From: Cristatella mucedo
Lineage: Eukaryota > Bryozoa > Phylactolaemata > Cristatellidae
NCBI GenBank assembly: GCA_009760855.2
Contig: WPIO01000004.1
Span: 11,460,001 to 11,477,500, forward strand
Direction of reading: 5' to 3'
DNA: 17,500 bases
Shown here: piece by piece, positions 1 to 10,560 of the stretch
Layout: each line of letters begins with the position of its first letter
Numbering within the stretch: position 1 is the first letter of the stretch
Position numbers and translations under genes: made by a program
The notes under the pieces: model-generated
Seen by the model: only the letters and a program-made list of their open reading frames with translations
The model's database searches: none
Told to the model about the DNA's origin: nothing

Positions 1-95
1 GAGAGTGAGAGGGTGAGAGAGAGAGAGAGCGAGAGAGAGAAAGAGCATGGGAGAGAGATGAGACTAAGAGAGAGTAAGAGAGAGCAATAGAAGGG
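1..95. repeat. Degenerate (GA)n tract at the window edge
   Basis: Almost pure purine on the plus strand, made of GA dinucleotides with interruptions (GTGA, GCGA, CATGG, ACTAAG, GCAATAG). It probably continues to the left of the window. Its interruptions resemble the degenerate part of the large array at 10972-13942, but it lacks the 43-bp spacer motif found there. Confidence 0.85.
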
Positions 96-754
96 GAATG
101 GGAGGGGTGGAGAGCCGTGAGACAGAGTGTGACAGCAACGCTGTTGGACCGGCACGGGTACCGGGTCATCCAGCCGGCCGTCGTTTTCACAGCTGCTGTT
201 GCCCAGCCCCTACCCCTCTCCCCCCACCTGGCTGCCCTAGCTTGTTCGATCACACCAACATTCTCACTTGGAGTGGCTGAAGTCAAGCCAACGTGCTGGC
301 AGCAGCTGCAGTCGAAGCAGCATCGGCAGCAGCTCGGTCTGCTCTGGTGCCTTGGGGGGATGGTGGTGATTCGCTTATGCCTGGTCCTCCAGCTGCACTC
401 GTCGATCACGGGTGACAGGCCAGAGCTCAAGTCAAGCCAGGGCAAGCAGACGACCGGATGAAGGGACAAGCCTTCCTCGAGACTCCATCGCGGCTTCTTC
501 GAGGAGCCGCACAGCAGCGGCAGCAGCAGCTGACACTTGGCAACGCCGGGAGCAGGTGTCTGCTGCCGGTGGTTTAAAGGGGGCTCCGTGCAGACAAGTG
601 GCACCACGAGGAGCCGAGCCCGGATGAGATGGACCTCCTCTTCCTCCTCCTCTTCCTTCTCCTCCTCCACGAACTAGCTGCTGTGGTAGTTTAGCCACCG
701 GTTGCCCAATGCCCATTAGTGGTGGGAGCTCAATTATAGCTACCTTCGCAAGAC
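96..754. other. Unassigned GC-rich stretch, no recognised gene
   Basis: Contains many CAG/CTG and GCAGC words around 290-345 and 510-570, and a CT-rich patch at 630-670. Reading frames of 60-114 codons exist on both strands. They overlap each other, start at arbitrary codons and show no recognisable domain, so I treat them as chance frames in GC-rich DNA. Confidence 0.5.
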
Positions 755-1040
755 CACTGATTGACTAACAGTGACAACAGTGGCTGCAGCTTCTGCCTTT
801 CTGCCAACAGAGGTCCTGCCACACACAAAAAAGGCAAAAGAGAAAGGGAGGGCAAGGGGAGAGCCAGCCGAGCCGGTGCCGAGGGAACGTCCAGCTGGGA
901 AAAGGTGGTACTAGCCCGGAGGTGCCAGATGCCTGCCACTCGGTGCCACCATTATGTCACTGCCAAATTTGCACTCGGGACAGCCACCGGAAGCTAGGCC
1001 ACACGAAGAAAGCCTGCCGAGCGAAGAGGCCGAAGCGCAG
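755..1040 (+). pseudogene. Possible decayed Gag zinc-knuckle segment of an LTR retrotransposon
   Basis: Two overlapping plus-strand frames together resemble the double CCHC region of Ty3/gypsy-type Gag proteins. From about 923 one frame reads CQMPATRCHHYVTAKF. From about 970 the next frame reads HRKLGHTKKACRAKRPKR, with the GH-x4-C spacing and basic tail typical of a nucleic-acid-binding knuckle. An earlier C-x2-C (CSFC) lies near 785. Known for the family: such knuckles bind RNA during particle assembly. Inferred: a frameshift separates the two halves and the first cysteine pair of the second knuckle is lost. No protease, reverse transcriptase or integrase was recognised downstream, so this would be an isolated fragment. 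It could be a chance match in Lys/Arg-rich low-complexity sequence. Confidence 0.33.

Positions 1041-3351
<2,311 letters not shown>

Positions 3352-3441
<90 letters not shown>
3352..3441 (+). repeat. (GA)n microsatellite
   Basis: An essentially uninterrupted run of about 45 GA units. It is complementary in sequence to the CT tract at 2142-2285, so the two form a long-range inverted pair about 1.07 kb apart. Confidence 0.97.
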
Positions 3442-4330
3442 CTGGCCGGAGGCTCGATCTTCTGTGGCACGTCTACCCGCCCGTCGGACGGTGTCGAACG
3501 AAGGTTCGAATACCGTAGGGGGGCGGCGGCCGCAGCTCGGCGGTGGTGAACCGCAGCTGCGAAGATGGTGGGCAGGGGTAGCCAAGACGTGCCCGTCCGG
3601 AGTCTGTAGCTGTGCACGCACGCCGGCACGGCCCGTGGACGGCGGGCCACCGCCGCCGACGCATCTCTACGACGACCAGCGGTCGGCTCAGCAGCGACAC
3701 GCTGCTGCGGACGGACGGGCGACGACCGGGCGCAGGCCTTTGCCGCGGCCCGGTCACCCCCTCCACCGGGGCTGCCCCGCGCCCGGGCCGAGCTCGAGCC
3801 CTCGGCGCCTCATGAAGAATTGCTCCCTACGGCCGCCGCGAGCATGCCGCCGCCGCCGCCGCCGCCACGAGCGCCGGCTCCATCGGCTCCGGGAGTAGCG
3901 AGGAGCCAGCCGGGAGCTCCGACTGACGGCAAGCCAATGCGGCGAGCGGCGGCGGCGGCGGCGACGCCGGGCTGGAGGACGCGGGGGTGCTGAAGAAGGC
4001 CTCGGGCAAGGCGGCGCCGGGCCGCCGCTCAGGCAACCGGAGCGGCGGCCCGGCGTCGACCTCGAGCCGCGGGCCGTCCGCGTCTCCCGTATCTGCTCGC
4101 GTGCGTCCGCGCGCGCGCGCTCGCGCGCTCGCTCGCGCCGTCTTTCTGCGGGCAATTCGCCGCGCGAGCACGCCGCCCGGACGAAGCGAAGACGACGGCT
4201 GCGCCGACGGTCGAGCGAGCGACTACCGCTCGGCGCCTACTCACGCCAAAGTCCGCGCTCGACGACGGCGGCGGCGGCGGCCGCTTGCGATTCAGTCGCT
4301 GCTTCGCCGGGTGACGATCTGACCGCCACG
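3442..4330. other. GC- and CpG-rich region (CpG-island-like)
   Basis: Dense in CG dinucleotides, with (GCC)7 at 3846-3866, (GGC)5 at 3948-3962, an alternating CG-rich stretch at 4108-4136 and a GGC run near 4266-4282. In vertebrates such composition often marks promoters and first exons; in other animals it is less diagnostic. All six frames stay open for long stretches because TA-containing stops are rare, so open frames carry little weight here. Confidence 0.6.
3816..4322 (+). other. Low-complexity open frame, possible exon (uncertain)
   Basis: One plus frame gives an alanine/serine/glycine-rich reading: ATSAGSIGSGSSEEPAGSSD, then a TGA at 3924-3926, then 131 codons beginning RQANAASGGGGGDAGLEDAG and ending at the TGA at 4320-4322. 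The wording resembles the disordered N-terminal parts of many animal regulatory proteins, and the second part becomes very arginine-rich. No folded domain is visible and no start codon is convincing. The internal stop argues against one exon, and minus-strand frames over the same bases are equally open. It could equally be untranslated GC-rich DNA. Confidence 0.15.
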
Positions 4331-4394
4331 AGCCCGAGCGGCTTACGATAACGAGCGCCGCGGGTCACGCGAGAGGGACAGTCCACGGGCGTCT

Positions 4395-4484
4395 GGTTAC
4401 ATTCATAAAACGGCAAGTACCCGTATATAGGCAACAACGCTCGCCATTGGCTAAGACTCCGCCTGGGCGCCATTCATGATTGGA
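4395..4484 (-). promoter_or_regulatory. Promoter-like cluster of CCAAT, GC-type and TATA motifs
   Basis: Read on the minus strand, the order is CCAAT (4483-4479), GGCGGAG (4463-4457), CCAAT (4450-4446), then CTATATA ending at 4424. If TATATA is a TATA box, transcription would start near 4395-4400 and run into the CpG-rich region at 4330-3442. The order and spacing match a classic animal RNA polymerase II promoter, with CCAAT boxes about 50 and 85 bases upstream. No downstream gene is recognised, so this rests on short motifs only. Confidence 0.3.
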
Positions 4485-4760
4485 AGCTCTCCCACGGTTT
4501 TTGGAGCCTATCGACCCCCCCCCCGTCCGGGTAAAGCCGGATGTACAAGGCGAGGCGAGTCTTGCTTCGTACCTGCTTCGTACCTACCTGCTTGAGTCCT
4601 CGGCGTATACTCCGTCAATACTTAGGGCGGGGGCGGCGGTCCAAGACTTAAGGACGACTCAACGAAGGCTCAGCAGCCGAACGTGGTTCTACTTCTTGGC
4701 CAAGACTCAGGCAACACTAAGCAAACAAATCGTAAGTATAGTCATGGGCACGCTTTTTTC
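4485..4760. other. Unassigned spacer between promoter-like cluster and retroelement tail
   Basis: Contains a run of 10 C at 4515-4524 and an 11-base tandem duplication (GCTTCGTACCT twice, about 4564-4585). The open frame that crosses this spacer runs on into the retroelement tail and is not considered real. Confidence 0.4.
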
Positions 4761-4784
4761 ATTAATAATAACAATAATAATAAT
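4761..4784 (-). repeat. ATT-rich 3' tail of the non-LTR element
   Basis: Plus strand reads ATTAATAATAACAATAATAA then TAATG, that is ATT/ATTATT-type units on the element's strand. It sits directly beyond the hairpin and marks the element's 3' end. Confidence 0.7.
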
Positions 4785-4793
4785 GCACTTGAT

Positions 4794-4833
4794 AAAGCGC
4801 CGTCAGAGAACTTAATCTCTTTCTAGGCGCTTT
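4794..4833 (-). other. 3'-terminal hairpin of the non-LTR element
   Basis: Perfect 8-base arms AAAGCGCC (4794-4801) and GGCGCTTT (4826-4833) enclose a second short pairing, AGAGA against TCTCT. On the minus strand it lies just before the ATT-rich tail, the position of the 3' recognition structure bound by the reverse transcriptase in stringent non-LTR families. A decayed relative is visible at 17078-17140. Confidence 0.6.
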
Positions 4834-5019
4834 ACATTTGCTGCAAAGGGAAATGCAATTGAATTGTGAGTAATATCATGCTTGATAAATAACATGAATA
4901 ACACGGTAAGGGGTGACATGCACTGGGTCAGCATGCAAATGTGGTTAGTGGCAGCATGCACAGTGTCAGCACGTATAAGCACATCAAGGACGAATCTCAG
5001 GCACCCACTAAATGCTGTC

Positions 5020-6162
5020 CTAAAAAGGCGTTTTTAAGTTCTTTTTAAATGTGGTCAGGTCAGGGGATGTTCTGACGCAGGTCGGGAGGGAGTTCCAGGC
5101 TTTGGGAGCATACGAACTAAATGCACGGTCTCCAAAGGATTTAAGGTTTGTACTAGGTTGTGGTAGACTGTTGGATTTCGAAAAGCGGGTGGTACGATGC
5201 TTGGCCTGATGGGGGAGTATATCTGAGAGATAGGCTGGAGCCAAAGAATGAAGTGACCTAAAAGTGAGCGACAAAACCTTGAAGTCAATCCGTTGCTTGA
5301 CTGGTAGCAAGTGCAGGTCGGCGAGAAGTGGTGTGATGTGGCAACTGCGACGCTCACGACAGACAAGCCTAGCTGCGGAGTTTTGCACCAGCTGCAATCG
5401 CCTGATCGCACATGCCGGTAGGCCAGTAAGCGGTGAGCTGCAGAAATCGAGACGGGATGTCACGAATGCATGGACCAATTTGGACGTGGTATCCTTATCT
5501 AAGCAAGCCCAAGTTTTAGCAATGTTATGAAGCTGAAGATAGGCAGATTTGACTGTGAAGCTGATATGGTCGTCTAACGAGAGGTCACTTTGGAGCATGT
5601 CATCTAGATTTCGAGCTGATTCAACAGGAGATATGCTGGCAGAGCCAATTTTGAGCGCCAGCCTTTCCAATTTGTCAATCGCACTGGGTTTGCCCATAAC
5701 TAGTAAGTTAGTTTTATCATCGTTTAGTTTTAGAAAATTTGCTGCCATCCATCTGCGGATGTCATCAATACATGCAGCAAGTGAGTTGAGAGAATTTGAG
5801 GTGCTCGAAGGCTGGGAGAGATCAAAGCAAAGGTACAACTGAGTGTCATCCGCATAGAAGTGAAAGCCTAGATTGTGCTTGGCAATCACATCAGCAAGAG
5901 GGAGAGAGTATAAACCGTGAAAAGAATCGGACCTAGCACTGAGCCCTGAGGTACCCCATATTTCAGAGGTACCTCGGATGATCTTAGTCCATTCACGTCA
6001 ATAGTCTGGAGTCTTTTCATTGCTTTGAAAAGTATGGCGGACGACTTCACCTGCGAAATCGTTCAAGCGTTCCTCGAGAGTACCTGTTTCTGGGAATCTG
6101 CGAGCTAGTCGTACAAGAATCAGATAACGAGGCGGCTGGCGACTAAAAGCAATCGGGGAAGG
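5020..6162 (-). pseudogene. Reverse transcriptase fragment of a CR1/L2/Rex1-like element
   Basis: The main frame is open from about 6062 down to 5020. It contains RLQTIDVNG, KYGVPQGSVLGPILF (about 5960-5919, RT motif B), FHFYADDTQLY (the two catalytic Asp codons at 5850-5845, motif C) and NDDKTNLLVMGKP. It continues through HAFVTSRLDFC, LQLVQNSAARLV and LKSFGDRAFSSYAPKAWNSL to the terminal FKKNLKTPF. Upstream, a different frame (6162 to about 6022) reads GTLEERLNDFAG and ends with FQS, where an SYLSDR-type stretch is expected. A small deletion and frameshift at about 6021-6015 therefore joins the halves. Motif A, normally LDLSAAFDT with a catalytic Asp, appears as ARRFPET, so the enzyme is dead as it stands. 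About 350 stop-free codons suggest a relatively young copy. Confidence 0.85.
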
Positions 6163-6184
6163 CTAAACTTAAAAGCAATCGGGG
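6144..6184 (+). repeat. 26-bp tandem duplication
   Basis: TAAAAGCAATCGGGG occurs at 6144-6158 and again at 6170-6184. The duplication lies just outside the 5' boundary of the minus-strand reverse transcriptase fragment. Confidence 0.7.
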
Positions 6185-6404
6185 TGGGGACGCATCGAAC
6201 AGGGCCATTTCCTGCCTCCCCAACGAAAGCATTTTCCCCACGAATACCAGGGGGCGGAGCGAGTAGGAAGCAAGACTTAGAGGGAGACTAACCGCGTAAA
6301 CTTAATACTAAAAGAAAGTCCGATGCAGGACAGACGTAGGTAGGAAGCATGTAGGAAGCAAGACTTGCCATGTAAAACCTACTCAAATGGTGGCCCTGCC
6401 TTTT

Positions 6405-6430
6405 GGTGTGTGTTAGTGTGTGTGTGTGTG
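6405..6430 (+). repeat. (GT)n microsatellite
   Basis: GGTGTGTG, an interruption TTA, then GTGTGTGTGTGTGTG. Short and imperfect. Confidence 0.85.
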
Positions 6431-6674
6431 CTTGCGTACGTGTGCGTTTCCGCATAGTTCGTTTACTAAACATTCGTCTGCATGAAGATGTGGGATTCTC
6501 AGCGGCCGTCTTCCGTGTGGAGAACCGCGGGGGGGGTGGGGAGGAGATAGAGGTAGAAATCTGAGCAGGCCCCCTACTCACACCAGAAGCAGTAGCAAAA
6601 TCAGGACAGCTGCCCGAAGGCAAGTGGAAAGGAGCATCGGGAGTAAACTGGTAGGCGACCGGTGAGCTCTGTCT

Positions 6675-6691
6675 TATATATATATATATAT
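6675..6691. repeat. (TA)n microsatellite
   Basis: Seventeen bases of perfectly alternating TA in an otherwise mixed-composition stretch. It is self-complementary and not near a recognisable gene, so it is not called as a TATA box. Confidence 0.9.
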
Positions 6692-7642
6692 GGGCCTGTG
6701 GTTCCTACAAGTACACTGCTAGCAATCGATGCGAGCAACCACTTTTGCTTACGTGACTCAGAATTGTGAGAATTTTGAGATTAGGTCCATGCACACTTGG
6801 TCGGCTTGACGTACTGCGCAATGATGACGGCGAGTACCCGTTGACCCGAGGTAGCCAGTGGGAAAGCCCGACAGTAGGAACGACGAAACGCTGAAATGTC
6901 GAGATCCTCTCGGCGAAAGGGTATCCATGCTCATCCGCTAGTAGGAAACCAAGGCGACTTGAGCTCAGTATTATTGCGGAAAGACCTGAGCCCATTCGTG
7001 TGCTTGAAAGTCGCCGAAAATCTGCAGGCTTCTTTCGTTACTTGCGAGATGCAGTCGATCAATCAGACAATTTATAGTATCTCCGAGACTCTCGCGAATA
7101 GCATGTGCAGCCAAATAATCTTACGGCTGATTAATCAACACGGCCACGTGCCACGACTTCTTTTGGATCCGCTGCAAGAGACAAATTGTCCAGGTTTCCT
7201 CTAGCGATAAAGCGACAGCAAAGAAGACCAGCAGAGATCTGCCATTTTAACTCAACCGACACGAAGTGCCCAAAAGGTGATTTGGTTCTTTCAGGTTGCC
7301 ATAGAATGTCATCAATATATTGTATCACTCTTAAAAGCCAGAACTTAAAATGTGAATTGCTCTGAAAAGGTCGTTTTCCTCCTAGGCCATTCATTCAAGC
7401 CACTGCACTCATGCACCGGCTTCAAAAGTCGGAGGCGGATTTTCTGAAGACTGTCGCGGTATCATCAATTATTCCTTCAGGGGCTCGTCGCTTCCGACAG
7501 GAGGCAATGACAGTCTGCTCTTAGCTCGCTGCCGCGCTCTATCGTATAGTGCCTCATGTGCACGTAGTCGGCCCACCACGAGTTGCCTGTTTATGTCCAA
7601 ACGAATTCTTATTACCTTATTCACAGGAGAGGACTCACCTGA

Positions 7643-7753
7643 CTGACCTTGAGCCACGGAAGCCGCATTGCTGGAACACCCTTAAGGTTGTTGCCTCGCC
7701 CCAAGTGCAACGCTGAAACTGCGGAGCACCTGCTAACGGTTAGCGTCAACTGA
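7643..7753 (+). pseudogene. Possible remnant of a retrotransposon C-terminal zinc-motif region
   Basis: A 36-codon frame between two stops reads LSHGSRIAGTPLRLLPRPKC and then NAETAEHLLTVSVN. The pattern C-x2-C followed by ET-EH-LL is characteristic of the segment after the ribonuclease H domain in Jockey-like and some other non-LTR ORF2 proteins. There it ends in another Cys, and GH-x-R-type wording precedes it. Here the first Cys is replaced by Arg and the last by Val or Ser. The match is short, the flanks do not add support, and it could be chance. Confidence 0.25.
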
Positions 7754-9529
7754 CCGATAAAAAAAGACTACCGCCTGCAGCTAGGTCTCCGAGAGCCTGG
7801 AAACTAGTGTTCAGAATCCTCGACACTTACCTGTGTCAATAAGAAGTCACCTCTACTTGTCGTCCAAGCTTTCAGGCCACTACAGAGGTTGCCTGCGTCA
7901 TTCATTGTAAGGCCGACGCTACATCCTGGAAGTCGAATAATATCCATAAGTAAGCAACTGCAAATTCCTACCTACTGCAAGTGGACCCTATGTGTTGTAT
8001 CTACGATCGATAAATTTAGGGGTGTACATGTGCGGCATGTATTCGTGCGCGCTCGAGTAGTGCGGTACCACAGCAAGCTTTTCACTAGGTCTAGCATCCT
8101 CACTTAGGGTGGGAACTACTTTATTTTAGATGCATTGATGCCGAATACTTCCGGTACGGTTAATTCTCTTTCTCATGTTCTCTTTTCCCATTCTCTTTCG
8201 CTCCTCGTCGAATTCCACAGAATTAGCAAAGAGTAAAATAAGATTCTAGTCTTAACATAGCTGAGCTTCTGCGGTTCTGCCTTACCGCGGCTTGGGAAGG
8301 TATCCGTCAAGATCGTTACTTTATTCTCACTAGAGCCGCAATTCCAGCCTTTAAACCTACGCAGTGCGATTGCACAAAATTCGTTCCTACGCGACACGTG
8401 TCAGCTCCAGGTCAAGTAAAGGAGGCAAGTTTGAACTGTCTCTCTGATCTTTAAGACCAAAAACGTGGTCGGGTAAGTGCACCTGCACTGGGAACCTGCA
8501 GATGCTAAACTGTTCTCCACACGTAGTTCATTTCGCTTGCAAATCACCGACAACAGGTACTTGTACTCGGGAGGCTCGCAGAGCTGTAGAACTCACATCC
8601 ATAGATCAGGCAACGACACTCGATCGTCCACTGCTGCCCCGATCGGACACTCCTTTTCAGTTGCTCTTGCTCGCGCCGTCGCCTCTTGGCTGCAAATTTC
8701 TTCGACTCTTTTTTCCGCATCGGCTGCTCGCTGCTCGCTCGGACTTGGTGCTCGATAGGTTGCACACACGCACACAGACAGCCACCGAGTCTCGCCGATA
8801 GCTACTTCTGCGGCGAGTCCCAGCCAGCAAAAAGCGCCAGCGAAAGCGCTCGCTGAAAGTAAAGCAGAAATAATGGGTAGCCGAACGGAGGACCCGTCCC
8901 TGCACGAGAGTAGACCAGACCTGGCAGTTTTCAGCGCGGGCTCCGCGTGCGGGTGGAGCACGGGCAATAAAGGATTGCCTAAATCAGAACTCGAATCCTC
9001 CAGCTGCGTCACGAAAAACGTGAGTCCCTTGCAGTCGCTGCGATGCAGGCGACCCCGGCGACTGCAAGGGCTGCAGCGAGCAACAAGGAGCTCCCGTTGC
9101 ACGGCTCAGGCCGACGATCCGGAGGCTGCCGAGGAAGAGCACGTAGCGCCTCGGCCAAGACCCGCGAGTGCCGCGTGGCTGCTTCGGAATTACGAAGGCT
9201 AAAATCCGTAGCAGGATGGCTGCTGCGACTGACTCGAAAGTTACCGCTGGCGGTGCAACGGCGGCGAATGAGTTTCGCAGCCAGCGTGCTCTCAGAGTCA
9301 GAGAGATCTTCGAGGTGCTCTCGGCACGAGTTCGGGGCGTCAGGGGGCCGCAAAGGCAAGCTCGTCGGCACACTGACGAGTTTTTTATATGTACGTTATC
9401 TTGGAAGGCGCTTTGCATATGCCACTGGACTCGAGCCCAAGACCGCGGTCGTTGAGGCGAGCGCTGTACCCGTGGGCTAAAACAGTTCGGCCGAGACAGA
9501 ACCGCAGAGCTAGTAAGATCTTTCCCGGC
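7754..9529. other. Unassigned stretch, no recognised gene
   Basis: The first part (to about 8400) is mixed composition; from about 8600 it is GC-richer with CTGC/GCTG words. Plus-strand frames at 8873-9202 and 9043-9480 and the frame from 9168 (with MAAATDSKVTAGGATAANEF) run 95-145 codons. Minus frames of equal length overlap them. I recognise no family, signal peptide or membrane helix. The minus-strand reverse transcriptase remnant may reach into the right end of this stretch (to about 9480). Confidence 0.4.
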
Positions 9530-9998
9530 CTCAGCGGTAGACAGTCCCTAATCTTAAACAGCGATGGAAAGTGATGACTAGCTGTGGAATCGACCTTCTT
9601 AATGAAACTTTTATACGACAAGCAGTTATCAAATAGGACACTAGTTTCCGAGCATACGATGACGGTCGCACCACAACACTACCAATTAGAAAAGGAAATT
9701 CTCCTAGTCCAACCTTATGCTTAGGGTGTCCTATTCGTAGGAGTTGGGTTTTATCATCGTTCGGCATTAGAAAATCGGATGACATCCAAGACCAAGTGTC
9801 TATTTGACAGGCATTCAGTTTATCAATCGCTGCGGCTAATTCCAACGGTTTAAATTCATGACTCGTCCAGCAGATCGTCGGATTGGACGCAATAGCCAAC
9901 CCCATTGGCCCGTATCACTTTTCCAAGAGACTCGGTATAAGTTAAGAGCAGCGAAGGACCGAGAGCGGAGCCTTGGGGAGCTTCGCACGAGACTGGTC

Positions 9999-10094
9999 TT
10001 CGCTTCGTGGAGCTCCGCACGCGACTGGTCTTCGCTTCGTGGAGCTCCGCACGTGACTGGTCTTCGCTTCGTGGAGCTCCGCACGTGACTGGTC
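9999..10094 (+). repeat. Tandem repeat of three 32-bp units inside an RT motif
   Basis: Units at 9999-10030, 10031-10062 and 10063-10094 each begin TTCGCTTCGTGGAGCTCCGC and end GACTGGTC. The last two are identical and the first differs by one base (ACGC against ACGT). A partial diverged unit ending in the same GACTGGTC precedes them at 9975-9998. On the minus strand the unit covers the RPVTCG-P part of RT motif B, so coding sequence was duplicated. Thirty-two is not a multiple of three, so each unit shifts the frame. Confidence 0.95.
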
Positions 10095-10273
10095 TACAAA
10101 ACGAGACGGGACGGCCATCAACACACGACATGAACTGAATACGATCGGATATGTACGATTCGAACCGCAGCAGAACCTCATCCGTCGTACAGATCATTGT
10201 TCTCAATCATTTCATCAGGATGTCGTGATCAACAATGTCAGCGGTGCTTTTATATAGAGCAGGACCGGGGCAG

Positions 10274-10325
10274 TGACGTTACCGTCATCACTGCGAGGTC
10301 ACCATGACGTTATCGTCATCATTGC
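10274..10325 (+). repeat. 31-bp direct duplication in the RT remnant
   Basis: TGACGTTACCGTCATCACTGC (10274-10294) recurs at 10305-10325 with two C-to-T changes, a 31-base period. On the minus strand it covers the NDD-V-TA wording just upstream of RT motif A. Confidence 0.85.
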
Positions 10326-10560
10326 TTCTCCGAAGTCATTGATCACGTGTGTGCGAGAAGTTTCAGAGGCGTGGTGCTTCTTGAAACCTGACTGAAATAT
10401 TTCTGATGATTTATTCTTGCTGTTGCATTCCATAAGCTCCTTAGCGACAACTACCTTGTATTACTTCGGTGAAGGCCGTTTTCTAGACATCAAGCCTATC
10501 CCTATAGGGGTCGTCTTCAAGCGCTTCTTGAAAGTTTATCAGGGGCTTTCCGTCTAATGC

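Larger units (their letters stand above)
4761..6162 (-). mobile_element. 5'-truncated non-LTR retrotransposon, CR1/L2/Rex1-like
   Basis: Read on the minus strand the element runs from a damaged reverse transcriptase (from about 6162), through the C-terminal part of ORF2 (stop near 5020), into a short 3' untranslated region. It ends in a hairpin (4833-4794) and a tail of ATT/ATTATT-type units (4784-4761). The 5' end, including the endonuclease, is missing, as is usual for non-LTR copies made by target-primed reverse transcription. The 3' hairpin followed by a short microsatellite tail is a known style in CR1/L2/Rex1-like lineages. I could not define target-site duplications. Confidence 0.8.
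6185..7642. other. Unassigned stretch, no recognised gene
   Basis: Holds a GT-rich microsatellite (6405-6430), a (TA)n tract (6675-6691) and a 16-base direct repeat GTAGGAAGCAAGACTT at 6263-6278 and 6351-6366. Frames of about 100 codons occur on both strands (for example 6896-7204 plus) without recognisable domains. A minus-strand frame at 7394-7131 contains VIQYIDDILW, reminiscent of a reverse transcriptase active site but without supporting motifs around it. Confidence 0.45.
9530..10560 (-). pseudogene. Heavily decayed reverse transcriptase of a non-LTR element (IGHPK family)
   Basis: Minus-strand reading in several frames, 5' to 3': VVVAKELMECNSK and FQSGFKKHHASET (about 10455-10345), STADIVDHDIL (about 10245-10215, the motif A region), FESYISDRIQFMSCVDGRPV (about 10180-10115), and RPVTCG interrupted by tandem repeats (10094-9971). 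It continues with PQGSALGPSLL (about 9975-9945), GVGYCVQSDD (degenerate motif C near 9900-9880), NDDKTQLLRIGHPK (about 9755-9715) and SFIKKVDSTASHH (about 9610-9570). These match the order of a CR1/L2/Rex1-type RT. The YADD motif is lost and there are many stops and shifts, so it is non-functional. The wording matches the plus-strand element at 15383-16560 rather than the element at 5020-6162. The 3' end beyond about 9530 is not recognised. Confidence 0.75.

Noticed and set aside
3500-3520. GGTTCGAATACC resembling a tRNA B box
   Set aside because: No matching A box at the right distance and no cloverleaf could be drawn, so neither a tRNA nor a tRNA-derived SINE is supported.
6675-6691. (TA)n as a TATA box
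   Set aside because: A 17-base perfect dinucleotide tract with no other promoter motifs or gene nearby.
6896-7204. 102-codon plus-strand frame
   Set aside because: Non-repetitive, but no recognisable domain, a GC-poor context and a minus-strand frame of similar length overlapping part of it; chance is the simplest explanation.
8173-8397. 74-codon minus frame starting MSRRNEFCAIALRRFKGWNC
   Set aside because: Considered as an antisense rRNA-type frame because of its wording, but I could not match the nucleotides to any rRNA segment I know; left unassigned.
10274-10325. TGACGT-type sites as cAMP-response elements
   Set aside because: They lie inside coding remnants of a decayed RT and are explained by its sequence (NDD-V-TA) plus duplication.
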